From assembly GCF_004153165.1 (NCBI RefSeq), contig NZ_SEMD01000020.1, forward strand, positions 1 to 51,230: DNA of 51,230 bases. The letters run 5' to 3'. The first letter of the stretch is position 1, and the number at the start of each line of letters is the position of its first letter. Below, in pieces: positions 17,613-26,263 of this stretch. The stretch comes from Sporolactobacillus sp. THM7-4. GTDB lineage: Bacteria > Bacillota > Bacilli > Bacillales > Sporolactobacillaceae. The notes under the pieces were generated by a model that made no database searches, was not told the origin of the DNA, and saw only the letters and a list, made by a program, of their open reading frames with translations. The position numbers and the translations under genes were made by a program.

Positions 17613-18695
17613 TTATGTATGTTCCTGTCGATTTTTTTCAATCATCCATTCAATCACTTTCTGATGAGGAACCGGGAAAGGGTAGGTGTTCAGTTCAGAA
17701 CGGTCCGCCCACCTGCTTCGACGGCCTGGATCTGCATGATGATCGAGCCGTCCTTCATAAAGTAAAAGATTCCAGATTAGATGTGAAAAACGATGCGTGT
17801 AGGAAAATCTGCTTTTTTTCAACGGAACATGCCATCCGTACTTTCCAGAAAAAATTTTTGGGATAGATTTATTATCATTATTCGATGTCAATTCAATCAT
17901 CGGAAACTGCCACATGCCGGCAAGAAGGCCTTTATCCGGCCGCTGTTCAATCAGAATACGGCCATCGGCATCCTCGATCAGAATGACAGCGTATTCTGCC
18001 TGCCGCGGTTCCGCCTTCCTGCTTTTCACCGGGTATTCGTGCTGAACGCCTTCATCACAGGCTTTGCAGTAATCTTTAACCGGGCAAATACCACACTTTG
18101 GATGCTTAGGCCGGCAAATCATCGCGCCGAGTTCCATCAGGCTCTGGTTGAATGCAGATGGATCTGTTTCAGCGATCAATTCACCGACAATTTGTTCAAA
18201 CTTTTTTTTCGTTTTTACTTTCGCGACATCGTCATCAATGAGGAAAATCCTTGAGATCACCCGCATAACATTGCCGTCGACAGCCGGCTCGGGCTCATCG
18301 AAGGCGATACTGAGTATGGCGCCGGCGGTATAGGGACCAATCCCCCGAATAGACAGTAAATCGGTTTTATTCTCCGGTACATTGCCGTCGTATCGCGTGG
18401 CCACTTCACGCACCCCCTGCTGAAGGTTGCGGGCACGCGAATAATAGCCGAGGCCTTCCCAATATTTCAATACGGACTGCTCCGGAGCCTGTGCCAGTGA
18501 ATCAACGGTCGGAAAACGTTTGATAAATTTCAGGTAATAGGGTATAACCGTATCAACCTGCGTCTGTTGCAGCATGACTTCTGAGATCCAGATATAATAC
18601 GGGTTTTTCGTCCTCCGCCACGGAAGATCACGTTTCTTTTCATAAAACCACTTCAGCAAATGATGATTAAAGCGTTTTACCTGCGCTGAATCCAA
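17613..18695 (-). CDS. mutY: A/G-specific adenine glycosylase MutY
   Basis: A 360-residue base-excision repair enzyme that removes adenine mispaired with 8-oxoguanine. The catalytic glutamate is E39 in ISEVMLQQTQV and the helix-hairpin-helix aspartate is D140 in PAVDGNVMRV. A 4Fe-4S cluster is formed by CRPKHPKCGICPVKDYC (C-x6-C-x2-C-x5-C). The C-terminal part is the Nudix-like 8-oxoG recognition domain. The start is TTG at 18693-18695 with TTGGAGTGAA upstream. Neighbours sspE and yfhP are as in B. subtilis. Confidence 0.96.
   Translation of the reverse strand: MDSAQVKRFNHHLLKWFYEKKRDLPWRRTKNPYYIWISEVMLQQTQVDTVIPYYLKFIKRFPTVDSLAQAPEQSVLKYWEGLGYYSRARNLQQGVREVATRYDGNVPENKTDLLSIRGIGPYTAGAILSIAFDEPEPAVDGNVMRVISRIFLIDDDVAKVKTKKKFEQIVGELIAETDPSAFNQSLMELGAMICRPKHPKCGICPVKDYCKACDEGVQHEYPVKSRKAEPRQAEYAVILIEDADGRILIEQRPDKGLLAGMWQFPMIELTSNNDNKSIPKIFSGKYGWHVPLKKSRFSYTHRFSHLIWNLLLYEGRLDHHADPGRRSRWADRSELNTYPFPVPHQKVIEWMIEKNRQEHT
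17615..17644 (-). promoter_or_regulatory. Possible forespore (sigma-G) promoter of sspE
   Basis: On the minus strand TGATTG (17639-17644) and CATACAT (17615-17621) are 17 bp apart, near the sigma-G consensus TGMATA/CATACTA, and 48 nt before the sspE start. It lies inside the end of mutY. Match is partial. Confidence 0.35.
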
Positions 18696-18931
18696 TGATT
18701 TTCACTCCAAAATCTTTTCCTGACAAACAAATCAGAAAGTATGATAAGTAAGAATAAACGGCGACCTGAATGAGGAAATACTTACGCTCAGGCCATGTAC
18801 CTGGCTTCGTTAAGTTTTCTTAAATATTATATTTTTAGCCCTTCCATTATCACTCGCTTTGTGTGACAATAAAAGAGGTATGTTAATCCTGCCCTGGGAT
18901 TTTGTTATCTTAAGGAGGCACACTTTTTTAA

Positions 18932-19918
18932 ATGGATACAGCCACACATGTAGTTATGGGATTCGGTCTCGCGGGACTGGCCACTCTTGACCCTGCCGTT
19001 GCGGCGGATCCCGTCACTTTCCAAACGGTTATGCTCGGTACTGTAGCCGGGTCAATTATACCTGATGTGGACACGGTTTTGAAGTTAAAAGACAATGCAA
19101 CCTATATTCGCAATCACAGAGGCCTGACTCATTCGCTTCCGGCAACCATGCTTTGGCCTCTTGCCATAACTGCAATACTATTTTCCTTTTTTCCAGGGGC
19201 AGATGTCCGGCATCTCCTTATGTGGACGTTAGCTGCGGTTTTTCTGCATGTATTCGTCGATATTTTCAACGCATACGGAACACAGGCTGTCCGACCTTTT
19301 ACCGATAAGTGGGTCGCACTCGGTATCATTAATATATTTGATCCGTTTATTTTCAGTCTGTATTTGATGGGCTTTCTGATCTGGCTGATGGGCGGACACC
19401 CCGGCGCGACATTTGCGACCATATACATGATACTGGCTGTTTACTACATCTGGCGGGCGGTTCACCACCGACAGACGGTTTTGTATATCAAGAACCGGAT
19501 TCCTGACCTTGAGAAAGTTTATCTTTCGCCTACGCTGCGCTGGTCTCATTATCATGTGGCTGCAGAGAGCCCCAATCGCTTTTACGTGGGAAAAATTGAA
19601 GGCAGGGAGCTGCACCTTATCGACACGTTCGACCGTCTTCCGATTGATTACAAAAACGAGATTGTCTGCGCGGCCATGCTTGACAAAAATGTGCGTGCAT
19701 TCCTGTCATTTTCCCCGATTTATCGCTGGAAAATTAATGAACAGAACGGATATTTTGTGATGCAGTTTATCGATCTCCGCTATTTTTCAAAAGGCATGTA
19801 TCCCTTTACGGCCACGGTTTGGCTGAGTAAAGATCTTGTCGTACAAAGCTCGTTCACCGGTTGGGTGTTCAGCGAGAAAAAGCTGCATAAAAAGCTCGTA
19901 CTCGCCCAGTCCAAATGA
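18932..19918 (+). CDS. yfhP: YfhP-like membrane-bound metal-dependent hydrolase family protein
   Basis: A 328-residue protein of the YdjM/DUF457 family. MDTATHVVMGFG holds an N-terminal histidine, PDVD (residues 44-47) and NHRGLTHS (residues 61-68) are the conserved metal-site residues, and VDIFNAYGTQA follows. Four to five membrane segments fill residues 1-170; the rest is a soluble C-terminal domain. The biochemical role is unproven; B. subtilis YfhP is described as a negative regulator of neighbouring yfhQ/R genes only tentatively. Start ATG follows AAGGAGGCACACTTTTTTAA. Divergent from mutY. Confidence 0.88.
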   Translation: MDTATHVVMGFGLAGLATLDPAVAADPVTFQTVMLGTVAGSIIPDVDTVLKLKDNATYIRNHRGLTHSLPATMLWPLAITAILFSFFPGADVRHLLMWTLAAVFLHVFVDIFNAYGTQAVRPFTDKWVALGIINIFDPFIFSLYLMGFLIWLMGGHPGATFATIYMILAVYYIWRAVHHRQTVLYIKNRIPDLEKVYLSPTLRWSHYHVAAESPNRFYVGKIEGRELHLIDTFDRLPIDYKNEIVCAAMLDKNVRAFLSFSPIYRWKINEQNGYFVMQFIDLRYFSKGMYPFTATVWLSKDLVVQSSFTGWVFSEKKLHKKLVLAQSK

Positions 19919-19943
19919 TTTTTATTAAAAACCAGGAGCATGC

Positions 19944-19993
19944 AACAAACCCCGAATCTCGGACGCTAAAGTTCGCTATTCGGGGTTTGTTTT
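19944..19993 (+). terminator. Bidirectional terminator between yfhP and yfhH
   Basis: AACAAACCCCGAAT pairs with ATTCGGGGTTTGTT, a perfect 14-bp stem, with T residues on the plus-strand side and A residues leading on the other. It serves the convergent yfhP and yfhH genes. Confidence 0.93.
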
Positions 19994-20020
19994 ACTTAGG
20001 GTGGCAGGCAGGATGCCGGT

Positions 20021-20332
20021 TCAGGATGATTTTTTCTTTTTCAAAAGAGAAATTGGAAAAGCGGAGAGTTCATCGTCTCCCTCAAATGTACCCCAGGCAA
20101 AGGTACCTTTCATCCGTTTAATTGTGAATGGCTGGTTGTCAACGAAATAAACCTGCCCCGGTTTAAAACTTTCCGGGTCCATCAGATAAGCTTTGGCCAT
20201 GTCAATTTTCCGTTCGTATACCGCGAGTTCATTAGCCATGCCCATCTGTTCCGCTTTTCTGGCTTTATCCGTGAATTCGCCGATCTTTTGTATCAATTCA
20301 TACGGGGTCATCTCACTGAAGCGGCGTTCCAT
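20021..20332 (-). CDS. yfhH: YfhH family protein (DUF1811)
   Basis: A 103-residue small soluble protein: MERRFSEMTPYELIQKIGEF at the start, and PGQVYFVDNQPFTIKRMKG with FAWGTFEG in the second half form the DUF1811 domain, an SH3-like barrel in solved homologues. Function is not established. The start ATG at 20330-20332 is nine bases past GAGG, while the ATG nine bases earlier overlaps that site. It follows recX by 54 nt in the same direction, as in B. subtilis. Confidence 0.88.
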   Translation of the reverse strand: MERRFSEMTPYELIQKIGEFTDKARKAEQMGMANELAVYERKIDMAKAYLMDPESFKPGQVYFVDNQPFTIKRMKGTFAWGTFEGDDELSAFPISLLKKKKSS

Positions 20333-20385
20333 TCCGATCATCCTCTTTTCAGGTTTTACCCGGCCGGATTACCGGCCGTATGTAT

Positions 20386-21204
20386 TTATGACTCATTTTG
20401 GTTTGTATGATCTTCCAAAAACGATGTAATATCACTAAGCGGGAATCCTTTTCGATACAGAAAAGATTTCACTTTCTGTAAAAATTCGTCTCCGGAATAC
20501 TTTTTATATTTTTGCATCGCTTTTTCTCCGAGATAAGCCAGCGCGTTCTGTTCATTTTCAGCAAGAAATTCGCTGATTTCGCCGATCACACGAACCGTAA
20601 TCTCCCGTGAAAAACCTCTTTGCATCAGGAGCCGCGATAAGATCTGAGTGGCTTCCAGAAGCGACTTTTTATTTTTAACGGATGTTAATTTTTTCCTTAA
20701 ATATTTTCGGGCATGATCAAGCTGGTCTTCGACAGGGTAAAGTTCCTCAGCCTCTTCAGCAATTTCCTGATCGACACCTGCCTGCAGCAGCTCCCTGTAT
20801 ATCATTTTCGGACCTTTTGTTGAAAGCTGTATTCTCGTCCGAACAAACGCGGCAGCAAAGGCATGATCATCAAGCAGTCCTTCCTTCTGAAGCCTCGTCA
20901 GTGCATAATCAATCTGCTCCGTGCTGTATTCCTTTTTCTTCAGATAGTTCTTTACCTCCTGACAGCTTCTCATCCGATAGGACAGATAGTGAATAGCCGC
21001 GAGATAGGCCTTTACATTTTCTGCTTCCGAGCTCAGACTCATCAGCTGATGATCAGTTATTTCCAGCCCCTTACGCAGTTCGTTATGAACAAGAACATCC
21101 TCACTGACATTCAAGGTTACGATCTGATCGTCTGCCTGCTTCACAACGATTTCATAATAGCCGTTATGCTGATCGTCCGCCCGTATTTGGATGATCACCG
21201 GCAT
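20386..21204 (-). CDS. recX: Recombination regulator RecX
   Basis: A 272-residue all-helical protein with three RecX triple-helix repeats; YLSYRMRSCQEVKNYLKKK and LLDDHAFAAAFVRTRI are the diagnostic motifs. RecX binds RecA filaments and modulates them. The N-terminal beta-rich segment of about 70 residues is typical of Bacillus RecX. Start ATG at 21202-21204 has AAAGGATGAGGAAC upstream; earlier starts are unsupported. An extended -10 (TGATATGAT, 21233-21241) lies upstream. Downstream is yfhH. Confidence 0.93.
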   Translation of the reverse strand: MPVIIQIRADDQHNGYYEIVVKQADDQIVTLNVSEDVLVHNELRKGLEITDHQLMSLSSEAENVKAYLAAIHYLSYRMRSCQEVKNYLKKKEYSTEQIDYALTRLQKEGLLDDHAFAAAFVRTRIQLSTKGPKMIYRELLQAGVDQEIAEEAEELYPVEDQLDHARKYLRKKLTSVKNKKSLLEATQILSRLLMQRGFSREITVRVIGEISEFLAENEQNALAYLGEKAMQKYKKYSGDEFLQKVKSFLYRKGFPLSDITSFLEDHTNQNES

Positions 21205-21592
21205 GTTCCTCATCCTTTCACCATTTATTTTTATCATATCACATATTCCTGATTGAAAAGAAAACAATCCCTTTTATAATCGATCCATTTTTACTTCAGT
21301 TCTCTTTTCTCCGGAGGGATCACCCGGCGTATCCATCCTGAGATCTGTCGGAAAAAGGTGAACGAATTTAGTTTCCTTTAACTGATCCGCAACTTATAAT
21401 AACTCTGGTGAGTCTTAAAAAAAACGTCTGCCAGCCGCATACGTCCCGTCTATGTCCTGTGCAAAACACTATTGGAGCTGATCAAATGGATTTGGATCCG
21501 GAAGAGCATTACAACTAACGGGAGACAGATGGCAGCGCCGTATGTTCTCCCAAACGAATGAATCAATACATGATGATTGGGGGAATATCACA
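21205..21592. other. Intergenic region between recX and GNAT gene
   Basis: 388 bp with no supported gene. On the minus strand TGATATGAT (near 21233) is a possible extended -10 for recX. On the plus strand CTTATAAT (near 21393) is a possible -10 for the GNAT gene with no good -35, implying a leader of about 190 nt. I see no hairpin or riboswitch motif in it. Confidence 0.4.
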
Positions 21593-22156
21593 ATGTTAAA
21601 AAAGCGTGATCTGTCCGAATGCGGAGTGTTGTATGAGCTTCTCAGAGATCCTGCAGTTTTCCCGTTTGTACGGGCAAAAGCGGGATCACTGGACGAATAT
21701 CTGTTTCTGACACGGCAGACGATCGAATCGGAAGAAGATGGAAAAGTAATCTCCAGAACGATCCTGAACGAATGGTGTGCCCCGATCGGTACGATTACAC
21801 TTTTTGATATTGAAGATGGCAAGGGCTTCCTGGGTACCTGGATCGGCAGACCATATTTCGGCCAGGGCTATAATCAAAAGGCTAAAGAAGCTTTCTTTAC
21901 AGAGCTTTTTACAGATCACGACGTTGATACAGTATTCATGAAAATCAGGACAAAAAATATCCGTTCCCGGAAAGCGGCCGAAAAACTTTCTTACGCCATA
22001 CTTGCGAATGATATTTTTCCTGAAATTTATAAGCAAATTAATCAGGGTGATTCCGCCTATCATCTTTTCGCAGTGACTAAAGATTGTTTTCTGTCATTCA
22101 GAGAGCATGTCGAGCCCTTCCCACCCTCAGAAAATGAAACTTTAAAAGAAGCCTGA
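21593..22156 (+). CDS. GNAT family N-acetyltransferase
   Basis: A 187-residue acetyltransferase of the RimJ/RimL-like group that uses acetyl-CoA. GTWIGRPYFGQGYNQKAKEA is the motif A region with the acetyl-CoA pyrophosphate loop, and IRTKNIRSRKAAEKLSY is motif B. The substrate cannot be read. The start ATG at 21593 follows GGGGGAATATCACA; the ATG at 21542 lacks a site. It stands alone between recX and pdaA, with a cluster of DnaA boxes behind it. Confidence 0.85.
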   Translation: MLKKRDLSECGVLYELLRDPAVFPFVRAKAGSLDEYLFLTRQTIESEEDGKVISRTILNEWCAPIGTITLFDIEDGKGFLGTWIGRPYFGQGYNQKAKEAFFTELFTDHDVDTVFMKIRTKNIRSRKAAEKLSYAILANDIFPEIYKQINQGDSAYHLFAVTKDCFLSFREHVEPFPPSENETLKEA

Positions 22157-22167
22157 TTATTTTCGAA

Positions 22168-22187
22168 GCCAGGGGTCGTGCCCTGGC
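22168..22187 (+). terminator. Weak terminator after GNAT gene
   Basis: GCCAGGG-GTCGT-GCCCTGGC forms a 7-bp stem, followed by TGTTTGCG, a poor T run. Confidence 0.45.
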
Positions 22188-22319
22188 TGTTTGCGTACCG
22201 TCTGAATGAGGTATCAATTTCCAACATTTTTTATAAAAAAAATGTAAAGGTTTGCCGGAAGATAATCATTTACTTTTCTGAATTTGTGAGGTCAATTTAT
22301 TTCAAAATGTCAATAAGTT

Positions 22320-22487
22320 TGTGGATAAGTGGATAACTCTGTTTACCCCTTGTCGCACCTATTGTCGAATTGTGACTATTTTTGTTAATAAATAATTGTT
22401 TATCTGTGGATAATGTGAATAAAGCTGTGCAAAGTTGATGAAATAAGCCTTAATTATTGTCAAGCTTGTGTATAACTCTGTGGAATA
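22320..22487 (+). promoter_or_regulatory. DnaA-box cluster outside oriC
   Basis: Six same-orientation sites lie in 168 bp: TGTGGATAA at 22320-22328 and 22405-22413 (perfect complement of TTATCCACA), AGTGGATAA at 22328-22336, TGTGAATAA at 22414-22422, TGTGTATAA at 22467-22475, and TGTGGAATA at 22479-22487. They come as three close pairs. The flanks are very AT-rich (22490-22550). No dnaA, dnaN or parB gene is present, so it resembles the DnaA-binding clusters known elsewhere on the B. subtilis chromosome rather than oriC. The rest of 22188-22577 has no gene. Confidence 0.75.
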
Positions 22488-22577
22488 TGTTCCTAACTTT
22501 TTCATTAAAATATTTTACAAAAATCGATTAAAAAGTTCATACTTTTGACTTTTTCTCCGAACCGGATTTCTACTGCA

Positions 22578-22614
22578 CAAAAATCCCCCGGTACGGAATA
22601 CTTTCACCGGGGGA
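22578..22614 (-). terminator. Terminator of pdaA
   Basis: On the minus strand ATCCCCCGGT and ACCGGGGGAT form a perfect 10-bp stem, followed by five T residues, 15 nt past the pdaA stop. Confidence 0.93.
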
Positions 22615-22629
22615 TAGACATTTTTTGCA

Positions 22630-23406
22630 TTACCAAAGCTCTGAAGGCAAGGATTTCTTCGCCATCAGATCATCCAGACTTCGAAAACGATAGCCTTGTT
22701 TCTTCAAATCCCGGATTACTTTTGGCAAGGCTTCGGCGTTATCACGTGATACAGTATGCAGGAGCAGAATCGCTCCGGGATGGATACGCTTCATAATATG
22801 ATCATAAGCATAATCGGCACCCTTCTGTTCGTCACGTACCCAGTCTTTGTAAGCTGCCGACCAGAAAACGCTGATATAACCTTCCTCCTGCGCCAGTTTC
22901 AACGACCGTTCGCTGAATGTTCCCCTGGGCGGGCGCAGGTAAGGCATATTTTTATCTCCTGTCAGTTTCGTGTACGCGGATTTCAACCTGGAAAGTTCCT
23001 GTTTATATTTATCGTCACTGATTTTTGATAAATCCGGATGTCCCCATGAATGGTTGCCAATGATATGGCCTTCACTGACCATTCTTTTAACAAGGTCCGG
23101 TTGATCCGTGATATAATGCCCGGTAACAAAAAAAGTGGCGGGAACGTGTTCCTTCTTCAGCGTATCAAGAATGCTTGCTGTATATCCCGCTTCATAGCCG
23201 TTATCAAAAGTAAAATAGATTTCTTTTTTTGTTGTATCACCAATATAAACACCATCATACTTCTTAAGCAAAGCAGCATATTCAGGCTCGGTCGTCGCCG
23301 GCTGGTTGTTCTTTGCCGGTTTAAAGTACCAGTCTTCGGCATCAGCGATACCGAGCTGCCCGGTTAAACCGAGTAAAATAAAAGCACTCAGAATCCACTT
23401 TTTCAA
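22630..23406 (-). CDS. pdaA: Spore-cortex muramic-lactam deacetylase PdaA
   Basis: A 258-residue secreted polysaccharide deacetylase. Residues 1-23 are a signal peptide ending IADA. The NodB-like domain has TFDNGYEAGYT (motif 1), NHSWGHPDLS (metal histidines), LRPPRGTFSE and ILLLHTVSRD. TFDNGYE in place of the usual TFDDGP is the hallmark of PdaA, which removes the acetyl group of muramic acid so that muramic-delta-lactam can form in the cortex and germination can proceed. Start ATG follows GGAGGGTGATATCATTTG-like context. Own terminator follows. Evidence of a spore former. Confidence 0.93.
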   Translation of the reverse strand: MKKWILSAFILLGLTGQLGIADAEDWYFKPAKNNQPATTEPEYAALLKKYDGVYIGDTTKKEIYFTFDNGYEAGYTASILDTLKKEHVPATFFVTGHYITDQPDLVKRMVSEGHIIGNHSWGHPDLSKISDDKYKQELSRLKSAYTKLTGDKNMPYLRPPRGTFSERSLKLAQEEGYISVFWSAAYKDWVRDEQKGADYAYDHIMKRIHPGAILLLHTVSRDNAEALPKVIRDLKKQGYRFRSLDDLMAKKSLPSELW

Positions 23407-23454
23407 ATGATATCACCCTCCATCCATAGAGTGGCTCATTTATTTTGAAATTAT

Positions 23455-23527
23455 GTAATTCCGAGAGCTTTAAAAACGTGCTTTTATTTACGCGTGATTT
23501 AAAACATTTGCTCTTATTTACGGGTTC
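23455..23527. repeat. Short degenerate repeat between SE1561-family gene and pdaA
   Basis: Two units of about 31 bp, TTAAAAACGTGCTTTTATTTACG and TTAAAACATTTGCTCTTATTTACG, follow each other just behind the SE1561-family stop codon. On the minus strand both read CGTAAATAAxAGC. No hairpin terminator is visible. Confidence 0.5.
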
Positions 23528-23723
23528 ACGGTTTCCCGTCTGTCCAGTCGTCACGAAAGCGGCGGATCCTGATTTCCAGTTCATTCATCATGTTCAGAAT
23601 GTTGTTTAAATCTTCGGCATCTGCCGTCTCCGTTTCCAAAGCATCAATGACGCACGAAAGCAATTTCATTCGATTTTTTAAATAACGGATCTGGTCGGCT
23701 TTAACTGTCGATGCTCTCCCCAC
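23526..23723 (-). CDS. SE1561 family protein
   Basis: A 65-residue charged, helical protein: a QIRYLKNRMKLLSCVIDALE segment followed by ADAEDLNNILNMMNELE and RFRDDW, matching the small SE1561 family of Bacilli. Function unknown; a short coiled coil is likely. I choose the GTG at 23721-23723 because GAGGGGGAAAATAAA lies just before it and family members start M-G-[RK]-A; an upstream ATG at 23756 has no site. Upstream of pdaA in the same direction, 119 nt apart. Confidence 0.75.
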   Translation of the reverse strand: MGRASTVKADQIRYLKNRMKLLSCVIDALETETADAEDLNNILNMMNELEIRIRRFRDDWTDGKP

Positions 23724-23876
23724 TTTATTTTCCCCCTCGTCTGTCTCCCGCGACATTCAGCTCAGTCTGCTCTGCCACATAGAAATACGGTATCCCGAAA
23801 CGTAAAGAAAATATTTTAACCCTTTTCAACCGGTCAGACCGTTTGTGAAGACTGTTGGAATAAATACCCGGCCGTT

Positions 23877-24665
23877 TTATCTGACATTATAACGCAGCGT
23901 TAAATGATCCTGAACAGGCATCCAGGCACCGATCCCCTGCTCGACTACATTTTTAACTTCCAGACTGGCTTTCCCGCCTTTCATGATAATATAAACCTCA
24001 CCGTATGATATCTTTCCCTTTTCATTGACAGCAGGAATATAACCGTAAAGGTTCCCGATTTTTTTTGGCTGAACCTGATAGGGACGATCAACCTTCGTGC
24101 CGTTTCCGATCACTGTTGAAAAAGAGATCGGCAAATGTGTTTTTCTCATCGTTTTGGCCATGATCAGCTTGTTCACTTCTTCCATTTGAGGCACTTCGGA
24201 TGTCAGGCCACCTTTGACTTTTACATGATTGGTCTGCATGTACGTTATTTTTTGCGGGATGTTGCTTCCGCGGGCATCGACGGTATTTTCGTTAACCTTC
24301 TTGTATTCCCAGTTAATCGTCGTCTCATTGGAAGTGTAATTCAAAGGCCAGCTGCCCAGATAGATGCGCGCATAGTACCCGATCGACCACCTGGAAGGAT
24401 TGATTGTCGATTCATTAAATAATTTGATCAATGTCGGGTTCTCAATGGTTACATTGGATGTTTTCAGGAGCGCCCTTGTTTGCGCACTGGGAACGAGTTC
24501 CGAAGCATTGTTTGAAGGATTGGGATATGTGTTTTCCTTTGATATATCGACAACCGACTTCGGCAGTTTTTCAAGTGACGGTGATGGTTCCTTTGCAAGA
24601 ATGATCGAGGAAAAGCCCAAAAAAACAGCCAAAAAACAGCAGATAGCAGATAAATTTTTCAACAC
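23877..24665 (-). CDS. yfkD: YfkD-like exported protein
   Basis: A 262-residue protein with an N-terminal signal peptide (residues 1-24, ending ILA). The mature part matches B. subtilis YfkD: INPSRWSIGYYARIYLGSWP, TNINWEYKK-like TTINWEYKK, KITYMQTNHVKVKGGLTSEVP and QGIGAWMPVQDHLTLRY. No catalytic motif is apparent and function is unknown. Start GTG at 24663-24665 is preceded by AAGGAGTTATCC. The YfkF-like exporter gene lies nearby, as in B. subtilis. Confidence 0.9.
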   Translation of the reverse strand: MLKNLSAICCFLAVFLGFSSIILAKEPSPSLEKLPKSVVDISKENTYPNPSNNASELVPSAQTRALLKTSNVTIENPTLIKLFNESTINPSRWSIGYYARIYLGSWPLNYTSNETTINWEYKKVNENTVDARGSNIPQKITYMQTNHVKVKGGLTSEVPQMEEVNKLIMAKTMRKTHLPISFSTVIGNGTKVDRPYQVQPKKIGNLYGYIPAVNEKGKISYGEVYIIMKGGKASLEVKNVVEQGIGAWMPVQDHLTLRYNVR

Positions 24666-24804
24666 GGATAACTCCTTTTTACCTTATTTTTTTCTTAACA
24701 AAAAGAAATTATCCATCGATTGTGAGCCCAATCGGTATCCGTTTCCTGATCTGCGGTCTTCCCGTTGCCTGATGCCCGCACCCTTCTCCTTAAGCGTCTC
24801 TTGC

Positions 24805-24840
24805 AAAAAAGACGCGAACAACCCGTTTACCACGTCTTTT
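24805..24840 (-). terminator. Terminator of mtnE
   Basis: AAAAAAGACG and CGTCTTTT pair around an 18-base loop; on the minus strand the stem ends in TTTTTT. It lies about 45 nt past the mtnE stop. Confidence 0.65.
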
Positions 24841-24881
24841 CATTCAAGCAAATGAATATAGGAATAAAAGCACTGAAACAC

Positions 24882-26054
24882 TCAGAACAGTTGGAGCTTT
24901 CCAATCCGCTCGACTGCCTCGGTCAGCCGTTCAGGTTCGGTCAGCAAACCGACACGGACATAATGTTCTCCGCTCCTGCCGAATCCGACACCGGGAGCAA
25001 CCACAACATGCGCATTCTCGAGGATATAGTCGAAAAAGGATTCGGAAGTAAAACCGTTTGGAACCGGGAGCCAGCCGAAGAAAGATCCTTCTGACGGGAC
25101 AGCATTCCAGCCGATTTTCCTGGCTGCTTCAAAAAAAGCGTTTCGGCGTGTTTCATAGCGGTGAACCAGTTCCCTGACACAGTCCTGAGGACCGAGCAGC
25201 GCTTTGGCACTCGCTTCCTGGATTGCACCGAACAGGGAAACGTAATAATGATCCTGAATCAGTTCGAGAGCTTCGATCACACTCGGGTTGCCGAGTGCAA
25301 AGCCTACCCTCCAGCCGGCCATATTATAGGTTTTCGATAAGGTATACATCTCGACGCCGACGTCTTTAGCCCCGGGTGTCTGCAGAAAACTGCGCGGTTT
25401 TTGACCATCAAAACCGAGTGCTCCATAAGCGAAGTCGTGCACGACGCATATGTTATGTTTTTCCGCTGTTTGAACTGTTTGCTTAAAGAAATCTGCCGGA
25501 GCTGTTACCGCGGTCGGGTTGTTCGGATAATTCAGGAACATCAGCTTCGCCCTGTCCAGAACAGAATCGCCGAGAGATCCGTAATCCGGAAGAAAAGCGT
25601 TTTCCTTTCGCAGCGGCATATAGTCAACCTTTAAATTGGCGAGTGCAAAACCTGACAAATAATCCGGATAACCAGGATCCGGCATCAGAACCGTATCTCC
25701 ACTGTTCAGAAGGCACTCTCCGATTTCGACGAGTCCCGTTTTTGATCCGAACAGGATCGCTACCTCCTTCTTCGGATCAAGATCGACGTCATATTCACGC
25801 TTATAAAAGGTGGCAATGGCTTCTTTCAGAAAGTCATAGCCCCTGAATGGCGAGTATTTATGATAGAGCGGATTTTCCGCTGCGTCCTGAAGCGCCCGGA
25901 CAATATGCTGCGGCGTCGGCTGATCCGGGTTGCCCTGCCCAAGATTAATCACATCATACCCCTTCGCAACCTCCGCATTCGTCTTAACGACAAGGTCGGC
26001 AAAGAATTGCTTCGGTAGCCGTTTTAATACATCGGATTTTGGATATTGAACCAT
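24882..26054 (-). CDS. mtnE: Methionine salvage aminotransferase (KMTB transaminase)
   Basis: A 390-residue class I PLP aminotransferase. VINLGQGNPDQPTPQHIV, LNYPNNPTAVTA and the lysine motif TLSKTYNMAGWRVGF are present. The close match across the length to Bacillus MtnE supports the last step of methylthioadenosine recycling: 2-keto-4-methylthiobutyrate to methionine. Start ATG at 26052-26054; the site GGGGACTT is weak. It is divergent from mtnU, but mtnA, mtnK, mtnW, mtnX, mtnB and mtnD are not in the window, and no SAM riboswitch precedes it. Confidence 0.9.
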   Translation of the reverse strand: MVQYPKSDVLKRLPKQFFADLVVKTNAEVAKGYDVINLGQGNPDQPTPQHIVRALQDAAENPLYHKYSPFRGYDFLKEAIATFYKREYDVDLDPKKEVAILFGSKTGLVEIGECLLNSGDTVLMPDPGYPDYLSGFALANLKVDYMPLRKENAFLPDYGSLGDSVLDRAKLMFLNYPNNPTAVTAPADFFKQTVQTAEKHNICVVHDFAYGALGFDGQKPRSFLQTPGAKDVGVEMYTLSKTYNMAGWRVGFALGNPSVIEALELIQDHYYVSLFGAIQEASAKALLGPQDCVRELVHRYETRRNAFFEAARKIGWNAVPSEGSFFGWLPVPNGFTSESFFDYILENAHVVVAPGVGFGRSGEHYVRVGLLTEPERLTEAVERIGKLQLF

Positions 26055-26263
26055 AAGTCCCCACTTCCACTTCTGATAAATTATCATTCATTTTCAAACA
26101 TCCATAAAAGCCTTTATAATAAGAAAAGAGAATAATCAATTCTATTGTCCGGGAAAAGCCATCGTTTGTAAAGAAGATCCTTTTTAAATACGGCCGTTCG
26201 CGATTGTTTGCGGTTTATGATAACTTTTTCGTATGACTAATCACTTACTTATGGAGGATTAAT

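Noticed and set aside
22320-22550. Chromosomal origin of replication
   Set aside because: DnaA boxes and AT-rich DNA are present, but dnaA, dnaN, rpmH or parAB are not, and gene content matches a region far from oriC in B. subtilis.
26055-26263. SAM riboswitch between mtnE and mtnU
   Set aside because: None of the conserved S-box blocks were found on either strand in the 209-bp gap.
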